Shown here piece after piece: positions 21,901 through 35,640 of a stretch of 64,000 nt of DNA. The stretch covers positions 17,224,561 through 17,288,560 of the forward strand of contig OY759267.1 in assembly GCA_963662155.1 (NCBI GenBank). The letters run 5' to 3'. A program made the position numbers and the translations under genes. Within the stretch, counting starts at the first letter, position 1. Each line of letters begins with the position of its first letter. This DNA comes from Lamellibrachia columna (Eukaryota; Annelida; Polychaeta; Sabellida; Siboglinidae). The notes below the pieces were generated by a model. That model saw only the letters and a program-made list of their open reading frames with translations. It ran no database searches and was not told the origin of the DNA.

Positions 21901-24900
21901 TACCTGGCATGGTCGAAGGAACTGAACAAGCCATTGTGTGTCCAGGGGTACTCGGGAGGGTGTAGCATCAGATCTGATGCGAGAACAGATGCCTGGAGAG
22001 CAACACCCAGTCCGATGGCACCAGCGGTGACTGTACCAAGCACTCCCACGGCCTACATCACAAAAGGAACACAGTTACGCAGGCACTGATTAAGGGCGAG
22101 ACACGGCAGTGTAAAATGTGTCAAGAATAATATTTATGACAATTTTCGTTTTGTTCACTTTTTGACAGATTGACATATCTACTTCACAATAAAGATTGTT
22201 CTTTAACAGTTACCACTCACCACTAAGTCACTAGATTATCACTAATTTAGAAGGGCCATCAAATGTGAAATTTTTAGCTTTTTAGACGTGTTTGTTTGCA
22301 AACCGAGGCAGATCGATCCCATCATCAATCCCGCAATGCTGTGCGCTACCTAGTTTCCTGCTTACATTTTCAAAGTTGTTACTAAGGATAATTGTTTCGA
22401 TAGCCGATAAATAAACGATATTATAGTCAGATACGCAGTTTAATTGAGATTCCGCCAAATAAAACGAATGTATAGCACATGCGTCTTAGTCAGTGTAATG
22501 CTGAATGTCATTGGTCGGGCCAAAATGTGGACTTTGTTGCTGTAATCAGTGGAGAAAGTGACCCTGTCCTTGTCGAAGCAGACGACACCCACCAATAGTC
22601 AATACTAGTACTAGTCACGACTGTCTACGACTGGCACTGACAGCCAACACCGAGAGCAAGAGCACAGCTGTCAATAGTAGTCCATGCAACACTGTGTCGT
22701 CCTACAGTTGTTTCTGCGCAGGAAATTTAACTATTAATGCTTTGAAATCTTATGGCAAAGCTGGGCTAAATGAACTGAGCAGTGTGTAGACTGAGACATT
22801 GTTATTGACATTGATCGACATAAAACGTGTTTCTGTAGAGTGTTTGATACAAGCATGTCTAATTCTATGAAATGTTTCTTGCTATGCAAGTTTTATATGT
22901 TGGCTATGAGTACTTGCATTGTGGATATTAGGGGTGGGGTAAACTATAATATAATTGTGTCACAGTTAATGAAATATTATTCTAAAACATTCAGATATTA
23001 TACATATGTGCTAAGAATATGACGAATTTGCTAATTTACAACATTTACTATGTGAAAAAATAACTCTTTCAAACTTTGAACAACATTTTCTCAGTTTTCC
23101 CTTTTAACTTTGAACAACGTTTAGACAGACATGAAACTGAATTTTTTTTGAGGGGGTGATTAGATCTCCCAAACCAACCACCCAATGTTTACCAAATTTA
23201 AATTGATGCTATTCCATATCTAGCCTGCATTTCAGAGTTTGTGACAGGCCCTTAACCAGAGACCCATCTGCCTGTATTGAAGACAGGAAAATGTTGTACC
23301 ACGACGGGTAATATAAAAATAAAAAACACGTTTTTCTTTTTACAAGATGATATTTTTTATAATCAAATTATTCATTATTAAAATCTATTTATTGTAACTG
23401 TGTATGTCATTAGTTGGGAAACATGTTTCTATGGCCTTTCTCAGTGCCTATCAATCAGCGCTCTCATTTGAAGAAACAATCCTGTGACCCAGATGTCGTG
23501 GGGCGAGTTCAAAATGGCACCTGCCATGCGAGTGAAAAAATGTGATATGTCAACGTCACAGTTCATGACAATCGCCGCCTTTTTCGTAAACGTGAATAAA
23601 AGCAGCTTTCCCGCGATTGTCCATGAACAGTCGGAGTCAGCATCCTTTGTTACGTTGGTGGATATCCATAATGTTGATGTGCCCGCCGCTCGTAACTGAG
23701 ATGCTACTGTATTGTCGCCCACCGCTGTGGCACTCTGCAGTGGCCTAGCATGATCGTGATAAACTTTTAAATTGAGTCTGATTCGTGCTCCAATTCAGAT
23801 ACATAACCAGTGTGTAGGCCCTACTATTGGCAGCAGTTTCCCAGTTCCTCAACTCAAACGGCAGGCAAACCACAAATGATTAAGCTGTGCTCTGTGTAGT
23901 AAATTCATATTGTTTTTTTTCCAATAGGCAATACTGAATCTGGATGGTTGCTGTTTTATCAAAGAAGTAATATTTCAATGTATTACTTTCAAAATCAATT
24001 ATTATTATTATTACTGAGTGGTATATCTTCTATTGTTATTTGTTGTCTTGTTTTACGTTTAGTGTCAAACATTTGATTTTGAGTGTGATTGTAAATTAAT
24101 CATATTTGTTCATATTAGACGTATTTGCATGCATGTACTTAAAGTCTTAAGATGCTTCAAACATTACTTCCATGTTTATATATTTAAAATAAAGTTTCAA
24201 GTTACTTTTTCATGAACCTACATGCGTTGGCTCTTCTTCTATTAGCATTACTTTGCAGGTGATAACGCCAACCTCGAACGAACCAACCCATTAACACCAA
24301 ATTTTCACACAGCAATATGGAAGTAAATACGTAAATTCCTGTGCATTGAAATAATGATCAGTAAATTGGGTGATATTCCGAGGGGGTTAGAAGGTGAATA
24401 TTTTAGAGAGAGAAAAGATATACATTTATAGAAATTTTTTTATTAAAAAATCTATATGACATACACAAATGGCGACACACAGAAAGTTAGAACAGTTCAT
24501 TATGTAGTCAATAACAATTGAACTGGAGAAATTGGTTGAGGGGTTTCCGTTTTCTATTCATTTAAACTTTTGCTATTTTACAAAGAAAATTCGAGATTAT
24601 TATCTCCTCCCGGGTTGAAATATTTGAAGACAAAAATTTTAATAATAAAATATGCTTCGATTCAATATAGTTATTTTATATAATTTCTGGTGAGATTTAT
24701 GAACTTTAAAAAATATACGTCCCCGTGTGTTGTCTAGCATTAAAGAAATGATGCAGAACAATAGCAGAAATAAAAATTTACATATTTCGATAATCGCCAC
24801 ATGTCCAACCAGGATGTCAAAAACTGCTGTCAAAACAATTTGATTTGGTTAGCCAAAATGTGCAAGTTATCGGCCCCACCCGATTCATCCGGCAGCCACA

Positions 24901-27039
24901 GCTGTGTCAGACTGTATTAGTGATGCACATTACAGTAGTTACTAATCTACGCTAATTTGATATAAAGTACATTTGATGACAAACTACTTCTTCTTTGCCA
25001 GCAACATATCGCTGCCAAGGCAAAGGCGCAATGTGCACATGCGACGAAGTTGTGAGAATCGTAGAGGTCGACAATTTTTGAAGGCTATTAGTAGTATTAT
25101 GCCATTATGGAGTGAATTGAGAATGGCACAGATTTTTACATGTGCCAGGCCCGGGCACTGAGAGAAAAGTGTTGCCATCAAACATAATGTTACTTTTAAC
25201 ATTATGTCTAAATTTGTTTAATTCACATTGAAATGTTTGTCAAATTCATTACTTTATTTTGTTGGTCTGCTAGGTATAAGAAATGAACGACAATATTTGG
25301 AGTGGTTCATATTTATTAAATTATCATTCATTCTAATTTAAAGCAGTGTCTGTTTTAGTTTTATGCACGAAAAATTTGCTTTATTACGTATGCTTATAAT
25401 TTATACATTTTTGTGGGGCCAGTTAAAAAAAAATATGGGCCAATTGATTTTTTTTTGCTAAATTCAGACACTGTCATGGTTCCAGTTTCACAAGTCTGCA
25501 TGGTTATCATTCCTGGATTACTATTTATTAACAGTACGGGTCTGCCATGGTTCCAGTATGGGAGCCAGGGAGTTATCTATAGTTCTGAAACACGGAGAGA
25601 GCAAAACTCCATAAATTGTTAAATGCACCAATAGAGAGGTAAAGTAGGCCAATCACATGCAAAAACATAACTGAACAAGTTTTATTTAAAAACAAGAAAC
25701 TACAGAAATCAATTCATCACACTCAATACATGCATGCAGGTGGACAATGGACATTAGACACAGTTGAGTTTAGATTGCCAAGAATGTGTGACTTTACTAC
25801 TGATTACTAGTATTGTGATGGTTCTGGGCCTGGAAGGGCGTCGAATCGAGGCATGTGGTACAATTGAGCCCCGCCTGGCCAGCACTATTAAACAGCCACC
25901 CTGCAGGGGTGTAACTGCAGTTGAATTCCCGTTAACCACCGACTGTTTACATGAACAACCACCTAACAATGTTACCTTGGTACATTTTCTTGCACTCTTC
26001 CATAGATGTTTATGGATTTTGTATTGAAAACTGTTACTTTTAACTTAGGTCATAGACTGTACAGGGTCATATGGCTTTATGCTTATTCAGAATCAAGCCC
26101 ATCAAACGTGACCCCCAAACATGAACAATATACATTTGAGCTTCACCATAACTTTTTTGTACACCTCCCACGAATCTTAAAAGTGCATTTTAAAACAACT
26201 TGTCAAATGGTAACAAGAAAACATCAACAATACTCACTATTTTCTTGCCTCGCGATAGCCTAGCAACAGTTTGTTTGAAGGACAAGCTCGCCTGGAAGAG
26301 ATTGTAGCAAACATTCTTAACTGAGCCAATATCATGTGGAGGAAATAACACCCCCCACTATATGTCTATGACTGCTACGATTATGTACCGCAGCCTAGAA
26401 AAACCTGTCACACAGTAAAACAACTCTGGGTTTAGGCACATTCATAAAGCCCAAGTTAAAGATTAGCGTGCACATAATATCTTACAAATCATCTTCTCAA
26501 TCTGATTTTTTAAATCTACAAATGCTGCAATGCATTTTATTGAGAGATTGGGTAATGTTAATTACTGAACCTGTACCGTTTAACAGCAGTATTTATAACG
26601 TCGGCTGCCATACTTATCAATTTCATGAAGTCACGTTCGATTGAACAAAATCGTCAACGTTTCATGATCCCTTAGTGGTAACAGCATGTATGCCATTTGT
26701 AAAATATATATGTGCATAACAAAGGAATATGTTAAATTTTTACACAAATTACTAAATTTTGTGTCACTTCGTATTTGTAACACTGGCACTGTCACTGGTA
26801 GTGACAGCGCTATGGAGTTGCCGGCTGACAGTCAAGTTCACAAAACGATCTGAAGGTCAAGAAAAGTGTCGCTAAACGACATATGTGAATACAATGTTCT
26901 ATAGCCGTATGCAAAAGCTAAACTGTTTCTGTATATGTAAACGATGTGGAGTTAGTAAAATACATACCTGCTGAACAAGAAGCCCATTTTGAGCACGTAA
27001 AAGTGCCTGTCCCGTTGCTCTCCCGATGAGCGCCGCCAT
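15947..27039 (-). CDS. CYC1: Cytochrome c1, heme protein of complex III (7 exons, 290 aa)
   Basis: Membrane-anchored c-type cytochrome of the mitochondrial bc1 complex; it passes electrons from the Rieske protein to cytochrome c. Coding exons, 5' to 3' on the minus strand: 27039-26968, 22052-21904, 20574-20448, 18761-18591, 17980-17833, 16868-16768, 16051-15947. The total is 873 nt with consistent phases and GT-AG junctions. Residues 1-24 are Arg/Ala-rich, like a mitochondrial targeting peptide. [13 protein letters not shown] opens the mature domain. C86-A-A-C89-H90 is the covalent heme site. The [21 protein letters not shown] and RHGGE blocks are intact, and Met209 in AIAMA is the expected axial ligand. 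A C-terminal hydrophobic helix is followed by KRHKW. Intron 1 is 4.9 kb; intron 6 is mostly minisatellite. Identification is very secure. Confidence 0.96.
16199..16765. repeat. 27-bp minisatellite, 21 copies, filling CYC1 intron 6
   Basis: Twenty-one units of the form aactgtaacacgatgactgg plus atgtaa/g, with few substitutions. The unit is a multiple of three and lacks stops in at least one frame on each strand, so long open frames run across it (NCNTMTGCK on plus, HPVIVLQLL on minus). The array ends two bases from the exon 6 donor (16767), so it is intronic, not coding. Confidence 0.95.
17287..17370. repeat. Intronic segment duplicated at about 18367-18475
   Basis: The stretch gtccacctctatata(c/t)tatagcataagg(c/t)tattcactctt, followed by ttcatgaaag and cacactctttt, occurs in CYC1 intron 5 and again in intron 4. 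The second copy has an extra 35 bp or so in the middle. Confidence 0.7.
18900..19118 (+). repeat. Dispersed repeat, second copy of 14965-15135
   Basis: Shares gttattttgacc(t/a)gttttcaggtgcctctaa and a caaatcaacca block with the reverse complement of the copy at 14965-15135. No coding capacity. Confidence 0.6.
19125..19440 (+). mobile_element. Degenerate LINE C-terminal fragment in CYC1 intron 3
   Basis: [19 protein letters not shown] at the start and [11 protein letters not shown] near the end match the ALTERQ...NNWVRRIC...RPKLRWKDCVK layout of the LINE at 11893-12667. The middle is scrambled by frameshifts. Confidence 0.75.
20602..21567. mobile_element. hAT-type non-autonomous transposon A (8-bp TSD) in CYC1 intron 2
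   Basis: The terminal inverted repeats are CAGGGCTGGGATCAATT and CAGGGCTGGGGTGAATT. They are flanked by a perfect 8-bp duplication ctcaaaac (20594-20601 and 21568-21575), the size diagnostic of hAT elements. Subterminal zones are runs of caattccaattc, including 30-bp tandem units at about 21385-21530. An internal block near 20891-20935 (gagccgttattcaaacaaca) is homologous to hAT element C at 52.9 kb. No transposase frame remains. Confidence 0.88.
22053..26967. other. CYC1 intron 1 (4.9 kb), no gene recognised
   Basis: AT-rich sequence between CYC1 exons 1 and 2. I see no exon of another gene, no RT or transposase motif and no strong tandem array. Short ORFs here look like chance. Confidence 0.6.
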
Positions 27040-27200
27040 GTTGCCCTTCTCACCTCAGACGCCACAGAACTACTTCCGACTCCCAATGTACCTTCGTGCC
27101 GCGCCCTCTGTCGGATAATTCTGCATCTACGTGTTGATGTCGCCCTCTGTCGAATCAAATTGTATCACGTCTTATAGTTCCAAGATCGAGTGGTCTGCGC
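27040..27200 (-). promoter_or_regulatory. Presumed CYC1 5' UTR / promoter region
   Basis: GC-richer than its surroundings and immediately upstream of the CYC1 start codon. It carries a direct repeat cgccctctgtcg at about 27107 and 27150. No TATA box was evident. Assigned by position only. Confidence 0.4.
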
Positions 27201-27409
27201 ACTGTACGTCAGTATAGCGTTTATTGTGGTGTTGTCAATGCATTTAAATTGCCCTTGTGTATTTGGTGAGGCCATTCTAAAAATTTACAACAAAGTTGTT
27301 GTAAATAAAAAGCTACATATATCTTATGTTGGCCATGTCATGTGTCTATATATTATCGCTCAATCGAGCACCGGTGGCGGTGCTGCGTGGCTTGATGAAA
27401 ACCCCACCT

Positions 27410-27530
27410 GGGGTGTGGGGTGCAATCATAGAGTTACAGCATTAATCATTCCCTATACACTAGAGCGATAAGTCAGCTAGCTGCCGGGAAGCAGGCGTGG
27501 ACCACCAGCCGGCACCTCATTGTATGACAG
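27410..27530 (-). repeat. Dispersed repeat, copy of 40090-40215
   Basis: The reverse complement shares ggtccacgcc(t/c)gcttc, cttatcgctct and gattaatg(c/a)tgtaactctatgat with 40090-40215. Family unknown. The rest of 27531-29398 holds only the hairpin listed next and unassigned AT-rich sequence. Confidence 0.7.
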
Positions 27531-28524
27531 AAATAATTACATCAGACCTCAACTGGTCATCACTTAGTCTTAGAACGAACGCTGAAATGGAAAATGACAT
27601 GGTGATGGACATGCCATGGTATGATGCCATGCATGGTAGACATCTGTCATTTTAACCCACCCCGCATACGTCTGGCTTAAATGTTCAAAAGAAGTAGATG
27701 TTCAGCACGATCAACGTTTGCTACTACAGTGGATTCCGCTTAACAGGATTCAGCCTCTGTAGAATCAAATGTTTTGGCTGGGACGAAATCATTCCCTATT
27801 CCCGCTGTATTAAAGTACGCTGCTTAATAAGAGAATCGAATTGTTCTGGCCCGAAGAGATTCGCTAATAGGCTAATTGCAGTTTACGTACTGCACTAGTA
27901 TGCACCTGGTTGTTTGCCCATATGTAGCTTTTTGGGCTTTCTTAAGCAAGTATTTTATTGGTTCATATGTCAATGGGTGATCTAGTGATAGTTTGACAAT
28001 CACTATGCCAACATGGCGCCATAGCCATACCATGATCACTCTTTGGCATGGTGATAAGATAAAACAAATGCAAACATCAGTGCATGCACGGAATAAATAT
28101 CTGTCAACATGTGCGTGAAAATATGCCTGTTTGTATTAATTATTTATTGAAACGGGCAATATGCTAGAGATTTGCAGATAGCTGCATGAGAGCATGTATT
28201 TTACAGACAATATTGTGAACAGCACCAATGTGTTGGAACTATGGTACTTAATAGATGTTGATGTATCATCTTGTGGCCAGTCATCTTTAATACCATGTTT
28301 AATACCGTCTTTTCTTTCATCTTTTATTTTTGGTCTTAACTTTATTAATTCTGCTCTTTCTTTTGGTTGTATTTTGAACCTTTGGTTGACATTTTGTACT
28401 TTGATGTGGTACTGAACTTAGATCTGGAGTGTAAATTGTGCAATGACTGAGAAATTTGGTTTTGTGTAATTTTAGTTGTCAAGCTGTAATAAACGCAATT
28501 TTATCTTACAAACTTGCCTTACTG

Positions 28525-28567
28525 GCGTATGCCTAAATTAAGGTCTATTCTTAATTTAGGCATACGC
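28525..28567. repeat. Perfect 18-bp stem, 7-nt loop hairpin
   Basis: Arm gcgtatgcctaaattaag (28525-28542), loop gtctatt, then the exact reverse complement (28550-28567). It could be a foldback scar or a structured RNA element. There is no run of T and no surrounding gene to choose between them. Confidence 0.85.
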
Positions 28568-29398
28568 TTACCACCCGCAGCCTACATATTATTATAGTGA
28601 TTTAACAGTAACATTAGTGAGAAATGTATTTTAACCCATTGTGCATTTACTACGCTCAATAACTGAAGTTATTTAGTAGATGCTGGTATGATATATGATG
28701 AAGACTGGGTGATGTACTGTTTAAACACTGCGCCTCCAGTTGGTTCTTGCCATGCAACAGCATGGATGTCACTGGCCTGTGCTTGCATCCTTGTATCATG
28801 TGTCAATTAATACTGGCTCAGCAGTTTTGTTTTACTAAGGGGTGTTCTATTTATGTCTGTGGATGCAATACATTGCCAATACTAATGTACCATCCTTGAG
28901 AACGTATTTATCTGATCACCCGCAAAAATCTAGTTTTAGATTTCTGTCAAAAAGATACCAAGTAAAACCAAATGGCAAGTATATGACATTAGTAAAGCCT
29001 TTAAGTTTTAACATGTAAACTATGACACTATTTATTATGTATGTTTCTCAGATTTCAACCTTTATCTTAAAATGGGTTGGTTTGATCCTCGTTTATTTTC
29101 TATCTATTAATATAATGTTCTTGATACTAGAATAAATATATTCAATGTACGCAGCCTGCCAAAATGTATAATAAGCCCAAGACATTAGTTTGTATTTCCC
29201 TGAAACGGTAGAAATCGACGAGCCTGCGAAATCCAGTGTTTACTGGCTACAGAGGAGGCAGGGCTTAATCCTCTGACTGTGTCAATGTATGCAAAACAAA
29301 ATGATGCCAACAACTTCAAAAACAACTTATTACAAAAGATAGAAAAAAATTGTATGGTATTATAGATAAGGTAGTACTAATATATTTTAGCCATATAT

Positions 29399-30655
29399 TA
29401 GTGCCTTGCGCGGGCCGGGCTTTGGGTCCAAGCCCCGCCCGTGGGCCGGGCCTCTACATAATTTTGCGGGCCGGGCCTGGGCCTACATACTGCGGGGCCG
29501 GGCCTGGACTGAAAACAATTTCAAAACAACAGGCTTGGGCCGGGCCTGGGCCTAGTGTGAGCGGGCCGGGCCGGGCCTGCCTGGGCTGGGCCTGGACATA
29601 ATAAAAATATTCATACAAAACACTGATTATTACTTTATTTTTTAATAAAAACTGATTATAAATTGTAATTCCGGTTAATGAATGCTTAAAATTATTTCTT
29701 TAGTATTATATAGTTGCAAATTGAGACCTTGCATGGAATCTAATGGCCCCATAAGTTCACTTGGCTGGAAGTAGCCAGCCCCAAATGTTTACTTTAGAAA
29801 TATTTGCAGAGGCAATCAAGCCATGATTAACCATCAACTTATCACCCTTTGACCCTACCAGTGGACATTCTATTGTCTAGGTCTTCCCTCCAAACATTGC
29901 CCACCTGAATGACCTGCCCACTGCCAAGTGCCCACTAGGCCACTAGCCCACTACCCAGTACCCAACCCAGTTGGTAACTGGTATTTCTCCCCAGTCTTAA
30001 TTCATTCACACTTGTACTAATTCACACATGTCTGAACCTGTCTGTCTCAGGCTAGTGACTGCAGGCCTCCTGGAAATGCCACTGGGTGTCAGTGCCAGTG
30101 GGTAACATTTAATTGAAATATCATATTAAATTATGTTAACTTAGTTGAGCTAATTCAATTAACAATATAAATTGGGGTTATGGCTTGCATATGGGTTAAG
30201 TCAGGGTTAGATAAACAAATCTCCTACCCTAACCATAAGCCAATACATTAAAGCCAAATATAACAAATGTTATCATATTTAATAGTAATGACACTAAGAA
30301 GTTGTTCTTTATTTTTCTTCAGGATATTCGTAAGTTTGAAGAAGTTGGTGGTGCTGGATTTTTAGAACTCATCCGGCACACTATGGAACATCAGCATAAG
30401 AGTAGTACTCCACTAAGAGCTAAGGATATTATGCCCCATCCTATATATGTATATGTTTTTTTATTTAATAAAACAATAAGTCTGTATGGGCCGGGCCTGG
30501 GTCTGAAACTTGCGGGCCGGGCCTGGGCCAAACATTCACGGTCTGGGTCGGGCCTGGGCCTAAATTCTAGTTTGCGGGCCTGGGCCGGGCCTGGACTCTA
30601 ACTGCTAATTGCGGGCTGGGCTTGGGATAAAATTCTAGGCCCGCGCAGGGCACTA
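29399..30655 (+). mobile_element. hAT-type transposon B with transposase remnant (8-bp TSD)
   Basis: Termini TAGTGCCTTGCGCGGGCC and, inverted, TAGTGCCCTGCGCGGGCC are flanked by a perfect 8-bp duplication ccatatat (29391-29398 and 30656-30663). Both subterminal zones (about 29400-29600 and 30485-30650) are packed with gcgggccgggcctgggc repeats. Near 30322 a splice-acceptor-like ttcttcag precedes a short frame (FEEVGGAGFLELIRH) resembling the conserved F-xxVE-xxGF-xxL start of hAT transposases; the rest of the transposase is gone. Its internal sequence near 29868 (accagtggacattctattgt) is shared with hAT element C. Confidence 0.88.
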
Positions 30656-31519
30656 CCATATATAAAAAACAGTTCGTAGTAAGATGATATACATTTTCGA
30701 CTGTTCATCTCCATGTTATTATTTTCGATTGTCATTAGCCGACGAAATGGTTGTTTACAAATTTGTTACAAATTACTTACGAATTAGTTCCGAAGTATCT
30801 TAGCAGAGAATAATATAAACATCATTATATAGAGCACCTCTGAGCGTTATTTGTCGTACCACCCGTTCCGTTCCGGGTGATATGGTGGCTCAATGAATTG
30901 TCAGTTGCCACAGAAGTTATTTATATGTGACAAGTGCTGACATTTCAAGGCTCCGCCTCTTCCAACTTGACAAATTGCTTCTACATCATTTAGACGGTCA
31001 GTATTTGTGTTAGAATATATAGTTTATACTACCCGGTATATAACTTGATTTTACGATAAAAACGAGCAGACCACGTCGCTTTAAAACATTTTGAGATTTC
31101 AAAATATATACCCTTAATTACCAAATCAATCTGATTTGATGCCCCAAACACGTGAGACTGTAAACATGCATTGGACATGCAAATCATATCCATAAAATGT
31201 GGAATTTGTTGGCATGTCTGTCAATGTATTGAGTGTCCCTCCATGGAAACACACACAAGGTACATATGAGACAAGTACAGTAGGTAAAATCCCAAAACTG
31301 TCAACAAAAGTAACATTTAGTTTATATTATAATTTTTTGCAAGACAGTGCTACTATAAAAGTTTTAATAACACAGACATCTCAGGCACTTCAATGACTCC
31401 GGTGGATCAACCCAGTCATTTCATCAAAATAGGTACAACCAGGCATGTGGGTATAGGGATTTGCAAATGTGTTTTTGGATGAGACCCTGAAAGCCAAAGG
31501 TCCCTTCTTACATGTCTAA

Positions 31520-33459
<1,940 letters not shown>

Positions 33460-33759
33460 TACAACATTTCTTGGTGCTTCGCTTGTCCTAATGTATATTA
33501 CACTAATTGGGGACTACATTAAAAACATCGTGAACCTGTAGGCCTGTTCCGACTGAAATTCGGCTATAAACAATGCATATCCATAGTTAAGTCTCACTTA
33601 ACAGACATCTCATTCCTGATGGAGGTGCAGGCAGGCGGGCGTATACAAATGATTGCCTGACTTAGATTATGAAGGTTGTAGCAACGCAATATTATGTGTA
33701 AATATGTACACAAATATTTCAAAATAATACATTCACAGAAGTTATTAGTCCACACGTGT

Positions 33760-34030
33760 CAACATCTGCTCAAGGAAAATGCGGGAAGGTGTTTTTAGCG
33801 GGATCATGTGTTCTTTTTGTTGGTCGCCATTTTGACTTGCCGTTCTCCAGTCATGGTGGACGCATGCGTAATAACAAGTGAAACGCTTGAGATCAGATAA
33901 CTAGCAACAAATAAGTCGATTTTACCGTTAAACGTTACTTTTCAAAATTAAGAAAATGCTGGACATTTCGTCAAAAAAACTGGATCAATGTATTAAAGCG
34001 GTACCTATCACCTATGTTATTGCGGAATCA
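33760..34030. repeat. Dispersed repeat / MITE, copy of 58078-58378
   Basis: Shares tgtcaacat(c/t)tgctca, tcgccattttga, aa(a/t)aagtcgattttaccg and gacatttcgtc with the copy in the HAD gene. The right end of this copy is decayed. Confidence 0.65.
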
Positions 34031-34069
34031 TCTTATTTCACTGAATATTATCTTGTACCTTTAATCCAT

Positions 34070-34335
34070 TGTGGTGGTTACCAACGCCACCATGGGCAGC
34101 AGCACCATAGCTGGGGGCCTTTGCAGCGTCGCCGTGTTCCGGTTGGCTGGCTGACATTATATAAACTCGCCCCACCCCCGACGAACCGGATTTGCACACC
34201 GATTGACCGACAACAGAGTTCGTCCGTCCGTCGAAAGCGATCGCCAACAGCGTATGGATCTGCGTACAGATCCATCCACAAAGCAGTAAATACTAAACAG
34301 CTACTATACTGTCTGTGTACTGATGTGATTACGCA
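34070..34335 (+). repeat. Long terminal repeat, left copy (266 bp)
   Basis: Begins TGTGGTGGTTACC and ends GATTACGCA. Its first 100 bp and last 120 bp or so match the copy at 45710-46026 in the same orientation. A TATATAA box lies near 34159. The middle (U3/R part) differs from the other copy. No matching target-site duplication is visible. Confidence 0.85.
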
Positions 34336-35640
34336 CTTCTACACGTACGCCCACGTCTGATAATAATTCGTGAAGAATTATGCGGAACTTGCTGCGACAA
34401 TTAAGCCACTAATTGTCACTTCAGTTAAATTAGCCTGCTGCTGTTTCTAAGCTGTCCGGGGTTATCGAATTAGAAATGCACAATTTCCTTACCGACCCGG
34501 CACCGCCCTGACTATGAATTCGCCCAACGTTATTGTACAGTTGCCCGAGTTTATCATTCAAATGTCTTTCTAAAATCCGCAATTGATACACTGCGAAATA
34601 AAATTTTCCGTCACGACAAATTATGCGGTAACGCCCAGAAATTATAAAGTTATTCTGGACAGTCGTTAAGATTCTCGTGATTCCGTTAATATTCGTTAGA
34701 CTGTTTATCAAAATTGACACCACATGTATTAGTTAAATTGTCATTGATATCACGGATTTGTAATACCAAAAGTATTTAAACATCAACATTCCTGGAAATG
34801 TACAACTCGTAAGACGAATTCACGCTGGTCACACCTGACCGCACACAGTGCCCGTTGTCTGCCGATGACGCTGGCGGGCAATAGGACGCTGATTACGGTG
34901 CGACTTTCCGGGAACCATAATTAGACCTGTGAGTCAGGTTACGAAACTGGTTATTTAGTAAACTACAAGCCAGCCAGGCACGTCACTGCTCTTGTAGTTT
35001 GCCACGCCCGTGAATCACAATACGCTTATGTTTTGCTTTCACCGCTTTCTTTTGCTTTTCATTTGACATTCCGCTAGTGCATGTCTGTTTCTAGCATTAA
35101 CTTGCGATATTTTCAGTGCTACTGTGTGTTTTGTTAACTCAATTATTCCCAAATATTCCCAGATATTATTGATGTTTAGGTTTCTCTTACCTCCACAATT
35201 CCATTATGGCATCTAATACACCGATTGACATTTGAACTGCTTCCAAGGAGACACTAACCACAATAAATGGAATTAGTTCTGGAAATGCAGAATCAGTGTA
35301 TGAGGTTTGCCAATCAGGGAGTCCTTTAACATACGGTATCCTCGCTGCAATAACGCTCTTGACAGTTAAGAAGTGGAAGAAAGCAGCAAAGAACGGCATC
35401 ATTGTCGATCTTGGCCGGTCAGAATTAACATCTGATACCACTAGTCATTTAGAGGACTCGCCATGCCAAACAATTGAGCCCACACTGACAGATATACTAT
35501 AAACAAAGTCGGGACATGAAAACAGCGCCCGAGAAGGTTGATGAGCACATTAAAAAGTCGGACGATCGGTCCGACAGACTCGTATCAAATATACAACAAT
35601 TGGTAAAGAAACTGGGTACCACACTTTATAATGCAGAAAC
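34336..35640. other. Unassigned stretch between the left LTR and gag
   Basis: Position suggests a retrotransposon leader, but I see no clear tRNA primer-binding site after the LTR and no recognisable protein. Treat as unknown. Confidence 0.4.

Noticed and set aside
27726..27895. Pogo-like MITE starting cagtggattccgctta
   Set aside because: The left end resembles such elements, but I could not find a matching right inverted terminus.
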